Notes under the pieces: model-generated
Told to the model about the DNA's origin: nothing
Databases searched by the model: none
The model's input: only the letters and a program-made list of their open reading frames with translations
Assembly: GCA_037447655.1 (NCBI GenBank)
Contig: JBBHKE010003246.1
Location: forward strand, 96,138 to 160,137
Source: Zygnema cylindricum
Lineage: Eukaryota > Streptophyta > Zygnematophyceae > Zygnematales > Zygnemataceae
Direction of reading: 5' to 3'
DNA length: 64,000 nt
Made by a program: the position numbers and the translations under genes
Shown here: one piece after another, positions 11,810 through 22,734 of the stretch
How the letters are laid out: the number at the start of each line of letters is the position of its first letter
Numbering within the stretch: the stretch's first letter is position 1

Positions 11810-12870
11810 TGTAGAAATTAATGGTCTTTTGTTTAGAGTATTTTCTAGGTCTGAATAGAAATAAGAAAGAAGCCGAGGCAGTCTATCTCTAACTTCTCTC
11901 TCCAACTTCTCAAACTTGTCGCAGTCACTAAGAAATTGGAGAAGGAGCTAGAGCCATGGCTCTCTAGGCTATCCAAAGGTTTACGGGAAAATATATTTTA
12001 GTTAGGGGTTTAATTTACTAAAAGATATGTACCGGCGACATGATTTGATCCTGGTACGTGACGGCCGGCAGAGAGCCAGTAGCCGGTAACCTTAGCCGTT
12101 AAGTCTAGGAGTAGTGTTATGTACTATATGGTTTGATAATTACTTAAACATTTATACGTAGGATAGTTCATTTAACTGTAACTGTTTACGGGAGACATAT
12201 ATCCAGTAAATATAAAAGTACGGATTCTGGTACGGATAAGAAACCAATACCACGCATTTAATTCTTTAGTGAAACGAATACCGCGCATGTATTTATTACG
12301 GCTACGATTAAATTTGAATTTAATCGGATGACCGAAATTAACGCCGAGATCGCGGAAGAGGATTTCGGCGGTTTGTGGTCATCGCCACATCGGATGACAC
12401 GTGGCGGAATGACATTGGATCGCGGCATCTCCGAGGATTAAGGGAGCGAATCCGGACATACCACGTGTCTACATTTAGGCCATGTCGTATAATGGCCGTA
12501 CATAAAGTACACCGGCATTTGTACTTTTGTGTACGAAACTGAAATCTGATTGGCTCCGTACATCAGTAGATAGAGTCTGTGAGAGAGATAGGACTTAGAA
12601 AAATTAGAAGATAGGACCCTCTCTCCCAAAGAGCTTCTGTACAAAAGGTCAACTTTGACCCTCCATAACTTACTGCTCAGGGGAGCAAATTCAAAGATTC
12701 TTTTTGCTATCGACTCAAGGGAGTCTTCTCTTTATAGGGGTGAAGTTGGTCAGTGTTTTTGTTTGCCATGGTGGCAGTTATTTTTGTTGAAACACAAAGG
12801 GGTTAGGGTTTTCCTAGAGGCTTCTTAGAAGCTGTCCACTATGAGGACTAATGGAGGTCTCAGAGTTTCA
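11810..12870 (+). repeat. 3' LTR of A
   Basis: 1061 bp, collinear with 6397-7456, with scattered single-base differences. Contains a second copy of the antisense tRNA-like module at about 12039-12107, with the T-arm stem slightly degraded. Confidence 0.93.
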
Positions 12871-12875
12871 ATGTG

Positions 12876-13388
12876 CGCCGTTGGACTTGTAGCGAGTTGC
12901 AATCTTAGCCGTTATAAATACTTGCGCGACATTTGTTTCGTTGTCGGAAAAATGCGTGGTATCCGTTTTGAAATAGTATCGTATTTCGTACTATCATGAA
13001 ACTGTATCTATGCATGCTGTTTACAATTTTAGTTAAATGGATTTGTTCCTCTCTAAATATATATATATTTACCACATACTATAGTATTTGGCATTGGTCC
13101 TAGTCTAATAGGATAAAACTGACGCTTATCAGCCAACTTGACAAACCGCAGGTACCGGGATCAAATCCCAGGTCTATCAGGTATATTTTTAGTAACATAC
13201 TAAAAATAACTGCCTGTTTGAACTAAGGAAGCCATGGATTAACCTCCCTCTCTATCCTTCAGTGACTACAACAAGTATGAGGGCTAGAGAGAGGAGGTGG
13301 AGGCAGGCTGTCCGTCCTTTTTTTTTCTTTTCTTTTATACTAACCTATTAAATCTAGAAAATACTCTAGAAATCTATTATTTTCAACA
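12876..13388 (-). repeat. Left LTR of B, inner part (after element A)
   Basis: Continues the left LTR after the A insertion and matches 18016-18529. Ends tcaaca, next to the reversed polypurine tract. Includes a plus-strand tRNA-like module at 13101-13170. Confidence 0.9.
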
Positions 13389-13401
13389 CTCCCCTTATTT
13401 T

Positions 13402-16400
13402 CTAGTCTAATTTTAATTTTTCTTTCAACCCGCATTTTTCCCGACAATATTTTAATTTAGGAGAGGGCACAGGTTTGGTCATCATGTCAACCACCATTTC
13501 TTCATCAGCTCTATACAGAAGATTTATAATTTTATTTTCAACTTTTTCTCTTATGAAGCTTAATCTTATGTCCATATATTTTGCTTTGAAATGGTGTTTT
13601 GGATTGGCTGCAATTGCGATTGCAGCTTGATTATCGCAAAAAATTTCATGCACTCCCTCCTTGATATATCACAGTTCTTACAACAATGACTTCACCCACA
13701 TTAGTTCTTTTACAGTAGAACAGGACGCCATATACTCAGCCTCCATAGTAGACTGAGCAACCACCATTTGTTGCTTACTGCTCCAAAAGCAAACACCTTC
13801 CCCCACATACAAAACATATCCAGAAGTGCATCTTCTCATAGGTGCATCCCCATAACTAGCATCACTCCAAGTGGTGATATCAGTGTGCTCCCCTCCCAAA
13901 TGCAACCATAATTTTCTGGTTCTTACCAGATATCTCGTGACTCTTTTGGCTGCCTCTCAATCTTTTTTCTTAGGATCATTAAGACTCCCACTAAGTACTC
14001 CAACTGTTGCCGCTATGTCTGGCCTGGTACAGTTCATAATATAGATTAAACTTCCTACGACCTGTCTATAAGGGATACACTTCATGAACTCTCTCTCCTT
14101 TGGACTCATTTGATCGTCTAAGATCATCACTACTCCTTCTACACTCCCATCACTTACTTTTTTCAAGTTCATGGGAGTGGTAAAACTGTTAGGATTTTCC
14201 ATTTGGAATTTCTCAAGTATATTACCTATTACTTCTCTCTGAGTAAGTCTGATAATCTTCTTCCCTCTATCTCTCTCTATTTGGATCCCCAAAATATATT
14301 TTGCCTCCCCTAAATCCTTCATATCAAATCTGCCCCTAAGATCTTTCTTTAGCCTATTGATATTATCTAAAGACTTACTTAACACAAGCAGATCATCCAC
14401 ATAAATTGCAATAAAAATGACACCATTCTCATCTTCAAACATATAGATAGAATGGTCAGAGCTAATACGGATATATCCTAGATCGGTGAGAAACTCATCT
14501 AGTTTCTTATTCCACTATCGCGGAGCCTGCTTCAGTCCATATAAGGACTTTATGAGCCGGCAGACTTTACTCTCTTCTCCTTCTTCCACGAACCCCTCAG
14601 GTTGCCTCATGAAATTTCTTCCTCTAACTCACCATTAAGAAAGGCAATCTTAATGTCCATCTGGTGTATTTCCATGTCTTCCGCTGTTGCCAGACTGAGG
14701 AGAATCCTTACTGATGGGAACAACAACCGGAGCAAAGGTCTCCTCATAGTCAATCCCCTCCTTTTGGGTGAACCCTTCGCTACCAATCGAGCCTTATAAC
14801 TCTCAATGGTATTATCTGGGTTTAGTTTTAGTTTAAATACCTATTTACACCCAATAGGTTTTCTGTCTAGAGGACAATCTGCTAGTTCCCAAGTATTTGC
14901 TTCCATGATAGAAGCCATCTCATCATTTATGGCTCTAATCAATCTTTCTTTCTCTAGACTATTCATTGCCTTTGAGTAAAACTAAGGCTCATCTGGGTGA
15001 GATAGCTTAGTTACCTTATGAGCGACCTGTTTTTCTTTTATCCTTTTGCTGCTCCTCCTTCCTCCCTCAAACTCCGAAGCTGGAATGGATGGAAGTCTTG
15101 GGTTTGTTCTCATTGTCTCAGTGGCTCCCCTGTCCGTGGAAGCTGGTTCTGGTCCCGCTTCTTCTGTCTCCTCGAGGTCTATAGGAGTGTGTGAGGTTTC
15201 CGGTGAGTCTTCTGTATCTCGGATCTCCCCTGAATCTGCAATCACGGTTTCACTCATGTCCGTTTCGAGAACGACCGAGTTCTCCTCACTATCGGACTCG
15301 AATCTGATTTTAATCTTCTTTGTATATTTGAATGGATCAAATGACTTTCCTTCATCCATGACAACTAGGTGTTTGACTAGGATGATATCCTTCTTTGCTA
15401 AGTCATAGACTCTATACCCCTTAACATCCTCATCATATCCCACAAAGTATCCAGGTTTTCCCTTAGCATCTAGTTTCCAGTTTTTCCTATCCGTGTAAAG
15501 ACTCTAAACTTGGCTATCGAAAACTTTAAGGTGTGAAATATCTAGTTTCCTTCCAACCCATCTCTCATAAGGTGTCACACCCTTTACAGCTGAGGTAAGG
15601 ACTTTATTCTTAATGTAGTTGGCACGGTTCATTACCTCTACCCAAAATCTCTTTCCTATTTTCTTGTCGGCCAACATACTACATGCTCTATCTCCTAGTG
15701 TTCGATTCAACCTCTTAGCTACCCTATTTTGTTCCGCATTATATGGTACACTTTTCTGGTGCTGTACTCCCTCATCTCTCAGATATTCCTCAAAATGGTT
15801 AGAGGTATATTCCCCCCCATTACCACTCTTTATCCTCTTAATGGGGGTTTCATGCAACTTATCTCTCCATGCTTTATATTCTCTAAAGTAAGTTGATGCT
15901 TCAGACTTTGTTTTTAGAAAGTATACTCTAGAGTATCTAGACCAGTCATCGGTTATTATCATCATAAACCTTTTTCCTCCAACTGAAGGTACTTTTGCAA
16001 GTCCCCAAATATCTGTGTGGACGAAATCTAATACTTTCTCACCTCTATATGTGGCGGCTTTGGGAAAGGGAAGTCTATGAGCCTTACCTTGAGCACAGCC
16101 ACTACAATCATCCATCATTTCATTATCCCCAAACTGATACCTTCTACTACCCCAAGCTTTTTTATTTCCCTCAACTTATCAAAATGTACATGCCCCAACC
16201 GCTTATGCCAAATCATCAACGTAGGAACACCAATATAGTAAGCATTCTTCTTTTCATTGCCCAGGTTAAGCCTAAAGATTCCTTCACTACCCTTATCTGC
16301 CGTGAAGTAAACTTCATCCCCATACTTAGCTGTAAAGACTCCCTTTCTAGTGAAGGTATCAAAATTTTTGTCATCTAACACAGACGTAGAGAGAAGATTT

Positions 16401-17488
16401 TTACTCAGCTGAGGAATGTAGAGTATATTTGAGAATGTAAGTATAGAAGTCATACCCTCCACTAAGACTTTCAGATCTATTCATCCCACTAGATCAGTAG
16501 TAACCACTCTCCCATCCCCATACTCTATCTGTATAGTCGGGATCTTTCTTAGTTTAGTGAAGAGTTCCTTATCACGACACATATGCATGGATGCACCTGA
16601 GTCGATGATCCATCCTCCCTGTGGTGCCTCTCAAATTGCTCTAATGGCACATTTTTGTCTATGAGGGATCTCCTTCTCCACTAGATTCTCGTCAAGAAGA
16701 AGCTCCCCATCCTCCTCAGAAGACTCATCCTCGGTTTCTCCTGTCACTTTTGTAACCACAAGTGCATTTTTCTTCCCTCCGGAAGAACCCCCTCCACTGT
16801 TTTCTTGGAGCCTCAACTCCGACAGCTTAACACAATCTGCGATGAAGTGTCCCGGCTTTTTGCAAAAATGACAAAGATCCTTTGGGGGCCTCGGTCCTCC
16901 AGAATGATCTCTTTCCCCTTTGTACTGTTTCTTCGATCCTTCCCCCATCGGTCCCCTCCTGCTGCTAGAGCTTGAATGCTCTTTCCTCCTCTGTAAGTGT
17001 GACTCACTAGCTTTTGCTCAGCCAACTAGAACTCTTCAATAGGTCCAACTTTATAAATCTCCACCAAACTCACCCACAACTCCTCGGCCTTGTAAATGTG
17101 GAGATGAGGAGTGGCCAAAGTTTGAGTGAGGCCTCAGAATGAAGTTCTTGGCAGCCATGTTTACATCCTCCCACATTTGAGTATCGTTCTCCGCGGTCTT
17201 CACGATCGCCGCTCCCGGGAATGTGGCAATAAGAGTGAGGGGTGTCTCCTTCCCTTTTCCCTTTTCGGACACACTGCTGTCCCCATCATCTGCCTCCTTT
17301 GCTGAGGCAGGCATTGCCGCAGGAAACCTTACTCTTCCAAATCCTGGTGGAGTTCCCGAGGGTGGACGTTTCACTTGTCCAACGACGATACCCCAGTATC
17401 GTTTTTCGCACAAAGCTCCTATCATCATGGCTTCCCAATAGATGTATCCAAATCCATTAAAGGTGGGCACCCTAGTGGGTGGGCCCAT
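13402..17488 (-). pseudogene. gag-pol: Element B gag-pol polyprotein, broken
   Basis: Read right to left. Gag starts at the ATG in the primer site (17488-17486), with MGPPTRVPTFNG. A zinc knuckle CHFCKKPGHFIADC is near 16880-16840. Protease IIDSGASMHM is near 16600. GAG-pre-integrase has HKRLGHVH and CSGCAQGK. Integrase keeps the first Asp (HTDIWG), but the second Asp is Gly (KSGNGGEY) and the Glu is Lys (NRVAKRLNRTL). A C-terminal acidic linker lies at 14982-15443. RT is fragmented, with YVDDLL intact near 14400. RNase H has SDASYGD, TMEAEYMA and FCDNQAAI, ending near 13402. Multiple frameshifts and stops; the changed integrase residues alone would stop integration. Confidence 0.92.
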
Positions 17489-17490
17489 AA
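17478..17490 (-). other. Half-tRNA primer-binding site of B
   Basis: On the minus strand this reads TTATGGGCCCACC, two bases inside the right (5') LTR of B. It is the same 13-nt complement of the initiator-Met anticodon arm as in A. The gag ATG lies inside it. Confidence 0.8.
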
Positions 17491-17492
17491 CT

Positions 17493-18529
17493 TGCAATTA
17501 TGTGTCCCCCATTGGACCACAGAATACAGGAAGCCACTAGATAGTGTTTAACTAACCCACTTCAAGCCACAACCACTGCTGTCCAAGAAGGTAAAATGAC
17601 AGTTTGACTGCACCCCTATGTAGCGTAGACTCTCCTTAGGCCGTAGCAAGATAAATCACTTAAAACGGCGAACCAGCCAATAAGTTATGAGGCTGTAAAA
17701 ATGCCAATTTGTACAAACTCTCAAAGGGAGAGGTGACTACATACCAAAAATTTTCTAAGTCTTGATTCCCTCTAATAACTTCTCTCCACTGAAGAACGGA
17801 CCAACCAGATTACTGTACCGTACCAAAAAGTACTACTGACGGTGTACCTTTTGTACGACCTATGTACGACAAGGCTATTTAGCGGACGCGTGTCTACTTT
17901 TCACTCGTCCGTACATTCGTCCGAATTCTCATGACCGAATGTCATCTCTCCACGTGGCTCTAGGTCATGCCACGTCACAAAACGCCAAAGTGACCACTCC
18001 GGAATTTCGGCGATGATGTGCGCCGTTGGATTTGCAACGAGATGCAATCTTAGCTGTTATAAATACTTGCGCGACATTTGTTTCGCTGTCGGAAAAATGC
18101 GTGGTATCCGTTTTGAAATAGTATCGTACTTCGTACTTTCATAAAACTGTATCTATGCATGTCGTATACAGTTTTAGTTAAATGGATTTGTTCCTCTCTA
18201 AATATATATATATTTACCACATACTATAGCATTTAGCATTGGTCCTAGTCTAATAGGATAAAGCTGACCGCTATCGGCCAACTTGACAAACCGCAAGTAC
18301 CGGGATCAAATCCCGGGTACGTCGGGTATATTTTTAGTAACCTACTAAAAATAACTGCATGTTTGAACTAAGGCAGCCATGAATCAACCTCCCTCTCTAT
18401 CTTTCAGTGACTACCACAAGTATGGGGGCTAGAGAGAGGAGGTGGAGGCAGGCTGCCCGTCCTTTTCTTTTCCTTTTATACTAACATATTTAAACCTAGA
18501 AATACTCTAGAAATCTATAAAATTATACA
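17493..18529 (-). repeat. Right (5') LTR of B
   Basis: 1037 bp and uninterrupted, so it shows the pre-insertion target of element A. Holds a plus-strand tRNA-like module at 18246-18316. Confidence 0.93.
18246..18316 (+). other. tRNA-like module in B LTR, antisense to the element
   Basis: A-box-like TAGTCTAATAGGATA at 18246-18260 resembles the D-arm region of plant Asp/Glu tRNAs. After 57 nt comes GGATCAAATCC (18303-18313). Around it CCGGG-ATCAAAT-CCCGG (18300-18316) is a perfect 5-bp stem with a 7-nt loop, the exact T-arm geometry. A second copy is at 13101-13170 in the left LTR. No credible acceptor stem was seen, so I do not call a tRNA gene. It may be a relic tRNA or SINE head captured by the LTR. 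Confidence 0.55.
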
Positions 18530-18534
18530 ATCAT

Positions 18535-18918
18535 TATGGGTCGAGTAGCGGCGGGGGGGGTCGACGAGACGATGGTCCAACTCCCATGGAGCTCAAAGCA
18601 ATTGATGAGGATAAGGAGGTGGTCAACGTGCTGTGGAAAAAGAAGAAAACTATTAAGACCACGACCAACAACTTGTCCTCGAGGAGCTCCAACGGAGGAG
18701 GCAAAATGGCTTATGCTTCCAGTGCGGTTCCCTGGACCATATGGCCCGAGAATCTTCAAACAGAAAAATCCAAGAAAGGGGAAACATAACGTCATGAGGT
18801 TAGCCGGTGAAGGAGGAGACCCTTTGATTTTTCGGGGTCAAATCGGAGTGAGCGCAACTAGCTTCATGGTGGACTCTGACGCATCGGGAAATATCATCAA
18901 CGAGGGGACGGTGAAAAA
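18535..18918 (+). pseudogene. gag: E2 gag end and protease start
   Basis: Resumes directly after the atcat duplication. A zinc knuckle reads CFQCGSLDHMARES near 18715-18760, where the last cysteine is serine. The protease active-site motif near 18871 reads [11 protein letters not shown], with Gly of the usual DSG changed to Asp. A stop at 18920-18922 separates it from the rest of the protease. Confidence 0.8.
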
Positions 18919-21450
18919 ATGAAACTTCCGCTCATGGTGCTTAAGGATCATCAATCAGTACAATTGGCTGACGGAAGTTCCTTATCCATTACCCATCATA
19001 CTCCGAGGTTACGCGTCGAAATCAGGAAATTTCTATGGTACGACACTCTTCATGTATTACCTCTTGGGGACCATGAGGTAATCTTGGGGAAGCCCTGGCT
19101 ACAAAAATGGAATTTGGCGATCGATTGGAGAAGTGGCGCCATGAGAGTGAAGAAAGGTGATGAAGAGTTTGAGGTAAAGAAGGGAGCGGCTAGTAAAGGA
19201 GCGGAAGAGGGACGCCTACTTTCGGCCTTACAGCTTAAAAGGGCACTCAGAAAAAGGGAAACTATTGGTGTAGCGGTCGTCCAGCCCATGGAGGAGGCGA
19301 AGGAGGAGATTCCAGAGGAATGGAAGAAGAAGGACCCCGACTTCGACTCAAATGAAAGTGACGACACCGAAAAGACTTCCGAAGAGGCCCCGGAAGTCGT
19401 GATAAAACTTCTCGAGGAGTACGTAGATGATTTTCCCCCGAAGCTCACCGAGGGCTTACCTCCGAAGCGCGAAGTAAACCACAAGGTAGAGCTTGTTCCT
19501 AGAGCGGTACCCCCGGCTAATCGGATATACAAGATGAGTAACACCGAATTGGACGAACTCAAAAAGCAACTCGCGGAGTTGGTCGAAGCCGGAGCAATGG
19601 AACCAAGCAAGTCACTGTATGTAGCCCCCGTTCTCTTCATGAATAAAAAAGATGGAGGTTTTCGTATGTGTGTGGACTACCGAGCGCTAAACAAGTTAAT
19701 GGTGAAAAATGCGTACCCTTTACCGAGAATAGACGAATTATTGGGTCGACTTCGAAGTGCTAAATATTTCTCGAAGATAGATTTGCGGAGCGATTATCAC
19801 TTGATTAGAATTGTCGAGGAGGATGTGGAAAAGACAGCGTTTAGAACTCAGTATGGCCATTTCCAGTTTCGGGTAATGCCGTTCAGGTTGAATCATGCGC
19901 CGGCGATTTTTATGCATCTGATGAACTCCATCTTTCGGCAATATCTTGATGCATTTGTAATCGTCTTTCTAGACGACAACTTCGTGTATAACCAAACGTT
20001 GGAGGGTCACATGAAGCACCTACAAACGGTCCTACAAGTTCTTCGGGAAAATAAATTGTACGCAAAAAGGAGTTAATGTGACTTCTTGAAGGAGAAAATT
20101 GATTTTCTGGGCCATGTGGTGAGCCAGGACGGAATCGCAGTGGATCCGAACAAAACGTGGGCAGTGAAGGAGTGGCCGAAGCCAGTGAATATTAAGGAAT
20201 TACGGAGCTTTCTGGGATTATGCTCCTACTATCGACTTTTTGTCGAAGGTTTCGCAAAAATCGCTGCACCACTCACGGAATTACTGAAGAATGACGTGCC
20301 CTACAAATGGAAATCGGCCCAAGGGGCAGCTTTTAACACGCTAAAGGAGCGGTTGGTTACCGCCCCTGTGTTAGCTGTTCCCGACCCAAACTTACCTTGG
20401 ACGATAATTACAGACGCCAACGATACGGCTATTGGAGCGATCCTTATGTATGATCAAGGAAAAGGCCTACAACCCATTGCCTACGACAATCAAAAATTAA
20501 AGGCAACGGAGCTTAATTAGGGCACCCATGAAAAGGAGACAATTGCGATCATCAATGCGCTACAAGTTTGGAAATGTTACGTTCAGGGGAAGCGGATCAC
20601 AGTTATCACGGATCACCACGCCCTACAGTAATTACAAACACAGCCGAAGTTGTCCAAGAAACAAGTGCGATCGATGACGTTTCTTCAGATCTTCGGGCCG
20701 GAACTGGTCATTGAGTTTAAGCCGGGCAAGACGAACCCGGCGGATGCGCTGTCGAGAAGACCCGGAGTTGCTGCTCTAGTGGCAGAGCAACGATCACAAA
20801 CATCGCAGATGTAGACATAAGCTCTGTGAAAAAGAACACCACAGCGTCAGACACAGCGCAAGATCCGAAACTCAGCGCAGTCACTAGTACGGTGCAGGTG
20901 GACGAGCAATGGCTAAGTAGGATCAAGGCCGCTTACAACGAAGACGATACAATGAAGGAACTTATTCAACGGAAGATATTAATTCGAACCGCCAATGGTA
21001 TGTGGCGGTACAGACCGAGTCAGACAACACGACTTTACGTTCCAACAAATCCAGAGTTACGTCATGTGATACTTAAAGTGAGTGATGACGAGCCGCTCAG
21101 TGGACATTTTGGACGAGATAAAACAACTGCACGTGTCGCTGAGGCGTATTACTGGCCGAACATGACTCGCGACATTGTGGAGTATGTCTGGACCTGTGAC
21201 ACCTGTAAGAGGAACAGATCGGAATCGGGACAACAAGGTGTGTTACAGTCGCGCCGCTCTCGGAATTCCAACTCTAGCCAGTATCTGGTGCGTTGGAAGG
21301 GCTACGGAGCTGAGGACGACTCTTGCGTGGAAGAGGAGGATCTGCATTCCCCTGAGTTACTCGGCCGTTTTCAGAGAGTGAGGAAAATCGGCTTCACCGG
21401 AGGGGTAATCCAAGCGGCCGCTGTAAAAGAGCGATTCGCGGTGTCGCAAC
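18919..21450 (+). pseudogene. pol: E2 pol: protease end, RT, RNase H, truncated integrase, chromodomain
   Basis: Order: protease flap and GKPWL (19090). An acidic linker follows, then RT with [24 protein letters not shown] and [11 protein letters not shown]. The catalytic box is FLDDNFVYN (about 19969), with one stop soon after. Next are FLGHVV and RSFLGLCSYYR. RNase H has TIITDANDTAIGAIL and ends HALQ then a stop. The integrase zinc domain (LSGHFGRDKT ... CDTCKRNR, about 21098-21220) is followed at once (about 21247) by a chromodomain, QYLVRWKGYGAEDDS. The whole DDE core, normally some 250 residues, is missing, with the frame kept across the junction. Chromodomains tether integrases to chromatin marks. 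Confidence 0.9.
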
Positions 21451-21463
21451 CATCACAAATATA

Positions 21464-22217
21464 TTGGGGATGCGGCGAAGAAACGGAGCGACGATGTTGC
21501 CGCACCGCAACGATATAGCGGCGCAGCCACCGCAACGCTGCATGGTTACGGTGCCGTCATATGAACGCAGCGCCACCGCTGCGCTGACAAGAAAGCGCAA
21601 CGGAGCAATTGTGTTTCACCACATTGGTGACAACGAACCCTCGGTTTCGCCGCAGCAGCGCAGTTTTATAAATGTTGGAAGCTACCATACCCTCGCACGC
21701 TGCGAAGCTTCGCATAGTCAAAATGTGAAACCCTTAACCCTCTTTAATAAAGCCGCCATCCGCCCTCGCGACCAGCCTAGTCCAGGCACTTTAGAGAGTG
21801 CTTCACTCCGCAAAGCCAGTTTACCTTCGCTTATAAAATTACCTAATTTGTCCTACACGACAACATACATGGTGTCGTCAACCTCCCCACCACCAAAGAG
21901 GAGAAGACAGGTACGTGTGGGGCAAGGAGATGTGCCCCGTCCCGATAGACTGTTGGTGGCGGCTGAGGCCATGGTAGAGGCCGACCAGAGGAAGGGGAGG
22001 ACCAGGTTCGGGAGCCAATCACTCGGAGACGTTTGTCAGCGGCAAACCATTATATTGCGTTGCTGGAGACCCGATGTGAGTAGCTCCAAAACCAACTCGA
22101 CACCCTACGACAAGAGTTCGAGGAGTATCGTGAAGAGACGTACGGCCTACTCCGGCAACTGCAGTTTCCCTGAGCAAGTAAGGTTCAGCGGGACGTTGAA
22201 GCCCTTGAGGGAGGCAC
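21464..22217 (+). other. E2 region between pol and 3' LTR, with an open frame of unknown function
   Basis: A frame of about 250 codons is open from 21464 to 22222, running into the 3' LTR. It has no recognised motif. The protein is basic and low in structure signals (PPPKRRRQVRVG at about 21890). Repeats of ACCGCAACGCTGC-like words near 21520-21590 recall words in the LTR (GCAACGCTGC, about 4800). Most likely a 3' untranslated region of the element; an extra ORF is possible but unsupported. Confidence 0.35.
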
Positions 22218-22729
22218 TATAACAGGGTTACAAAGTTGGGTACTTAGTAGCTAGCAACTAGGCTGCTATAGTTGCGATGTCAGAGCAGCGCAGCTACGAT
22301 TCTAGACCAGCGCAACATAGCAGCGTAGCAACTTAGCGGCGTAGCTACTTAGTAGCGTAGCAGCATAGCAGCGCGTCAGAGCAACGCAGCTTAGCAGTAT
22401 AGCAACGCCGCGGAATGTAGATAGAACGGTATTGTTTTAGAAGGATATTTTGAGATTTGTCTCGGTTGACCGTGAAGATCCACGTGTACAGTTGTACAGT
22501 ACTAGGTTGACTAACAGCTAGTTAGTTTAAATAGTGAGGTAGGCCTAGTCAGCAAGACACTCTTTGAGTAGACCTTCGCAGTGAGCGCTGACTTTTATAA
22601 TCCCCCCCCGAGTAATAAAGCGCAACCTTATCTCTCATGTGTGCTCCAGCTGTTGCTACGGGAAGATCCTTGGAACTTTCCGCTGTGTATTGTGGTGTAT
22701 TGTGGTGCTTATTTTTGTCCCCTCTTACG
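22218..22729 (+). repeat. 3' LTR of E2
   Basis: 512 bp, collinear with 4637-5152. The terminal dinucleotides have decayed: it begins TA instead of TG and ends CG instead of CA. A purine tract (cttgagggaggcac) precedes it. Confidence 0.92.
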
Positions 22730-22734
22730 GATAA

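Larger units (their letters stand above)
6397..12870 (+). mobile_element. Ty1/copia element A, innermost insertion
   Basis: LTRs 6397-7456 and 11810-12870 begin TGTAGAAATT and end GAGTTTCA. The target duplication atgtg is at 6392-6396 and 12871-12875. The uninterrupted target exists for comparison in the right LTR of B (around 18011-18025). This is the youngest layer of the nest. Its pol retains most motifs but has stops and frameshifts. Confidence 0.95.
5869..18529 (-). mobile_element. Ty1/copia element B, reverse orientation, inserted in gag of E2
   Basis: Two LTRs of about 1.04 kb bracket a minus-strand gag-pol. The host pentamer atcat is at 5864-5868 and 18530-18534. The left (3') LTR is itself interrupted by element A. 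The integrase-before-RT order and the motifs are those of Ty1/copia. Coding frames are broken many times. Protein motifs resemble element A closely (gag begins MGPPxRVPxFNG in both), but the LTRs differ, so A and B are sister families. Confidence 0.93.
4637..22729 (+). mobile_element. Ty3/gypsy chromovirus E2, inserted in RNase H of E1
   Basis: LTRs of 516 and 512 bp, an initiator-Met-type primer site, gag, pol with a C-terminal chromodomain, and a purine-rich tract before the 3' LTR define it. The target duplication gataa is perfect. Its own gag is split by copia element B at 5869-18529 (TSD atcat). The integrase catalytic core is deleted and the protease motif is mutated, so this copy cannot be autonomous. 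Confidence 0.93.

Noticed and set aside
15046-15408. Plus-strand frame of 120 codons
   Set aside because: Shadow of the acidic linker of element B pol, which reads on the minus strand with copia-like flanking motifs.
18246-18316. A functional tRNA gene
   Set aside because: T-arm and A-box-like parts are present, but no pairing acceptor stem or clear anticodon arm, and it sits inside an LTR.
19050-19640. 196-codon minus-strand frame
   Set aside because: Serine-rich shadow of the E2 pol linker on the opposite strand.
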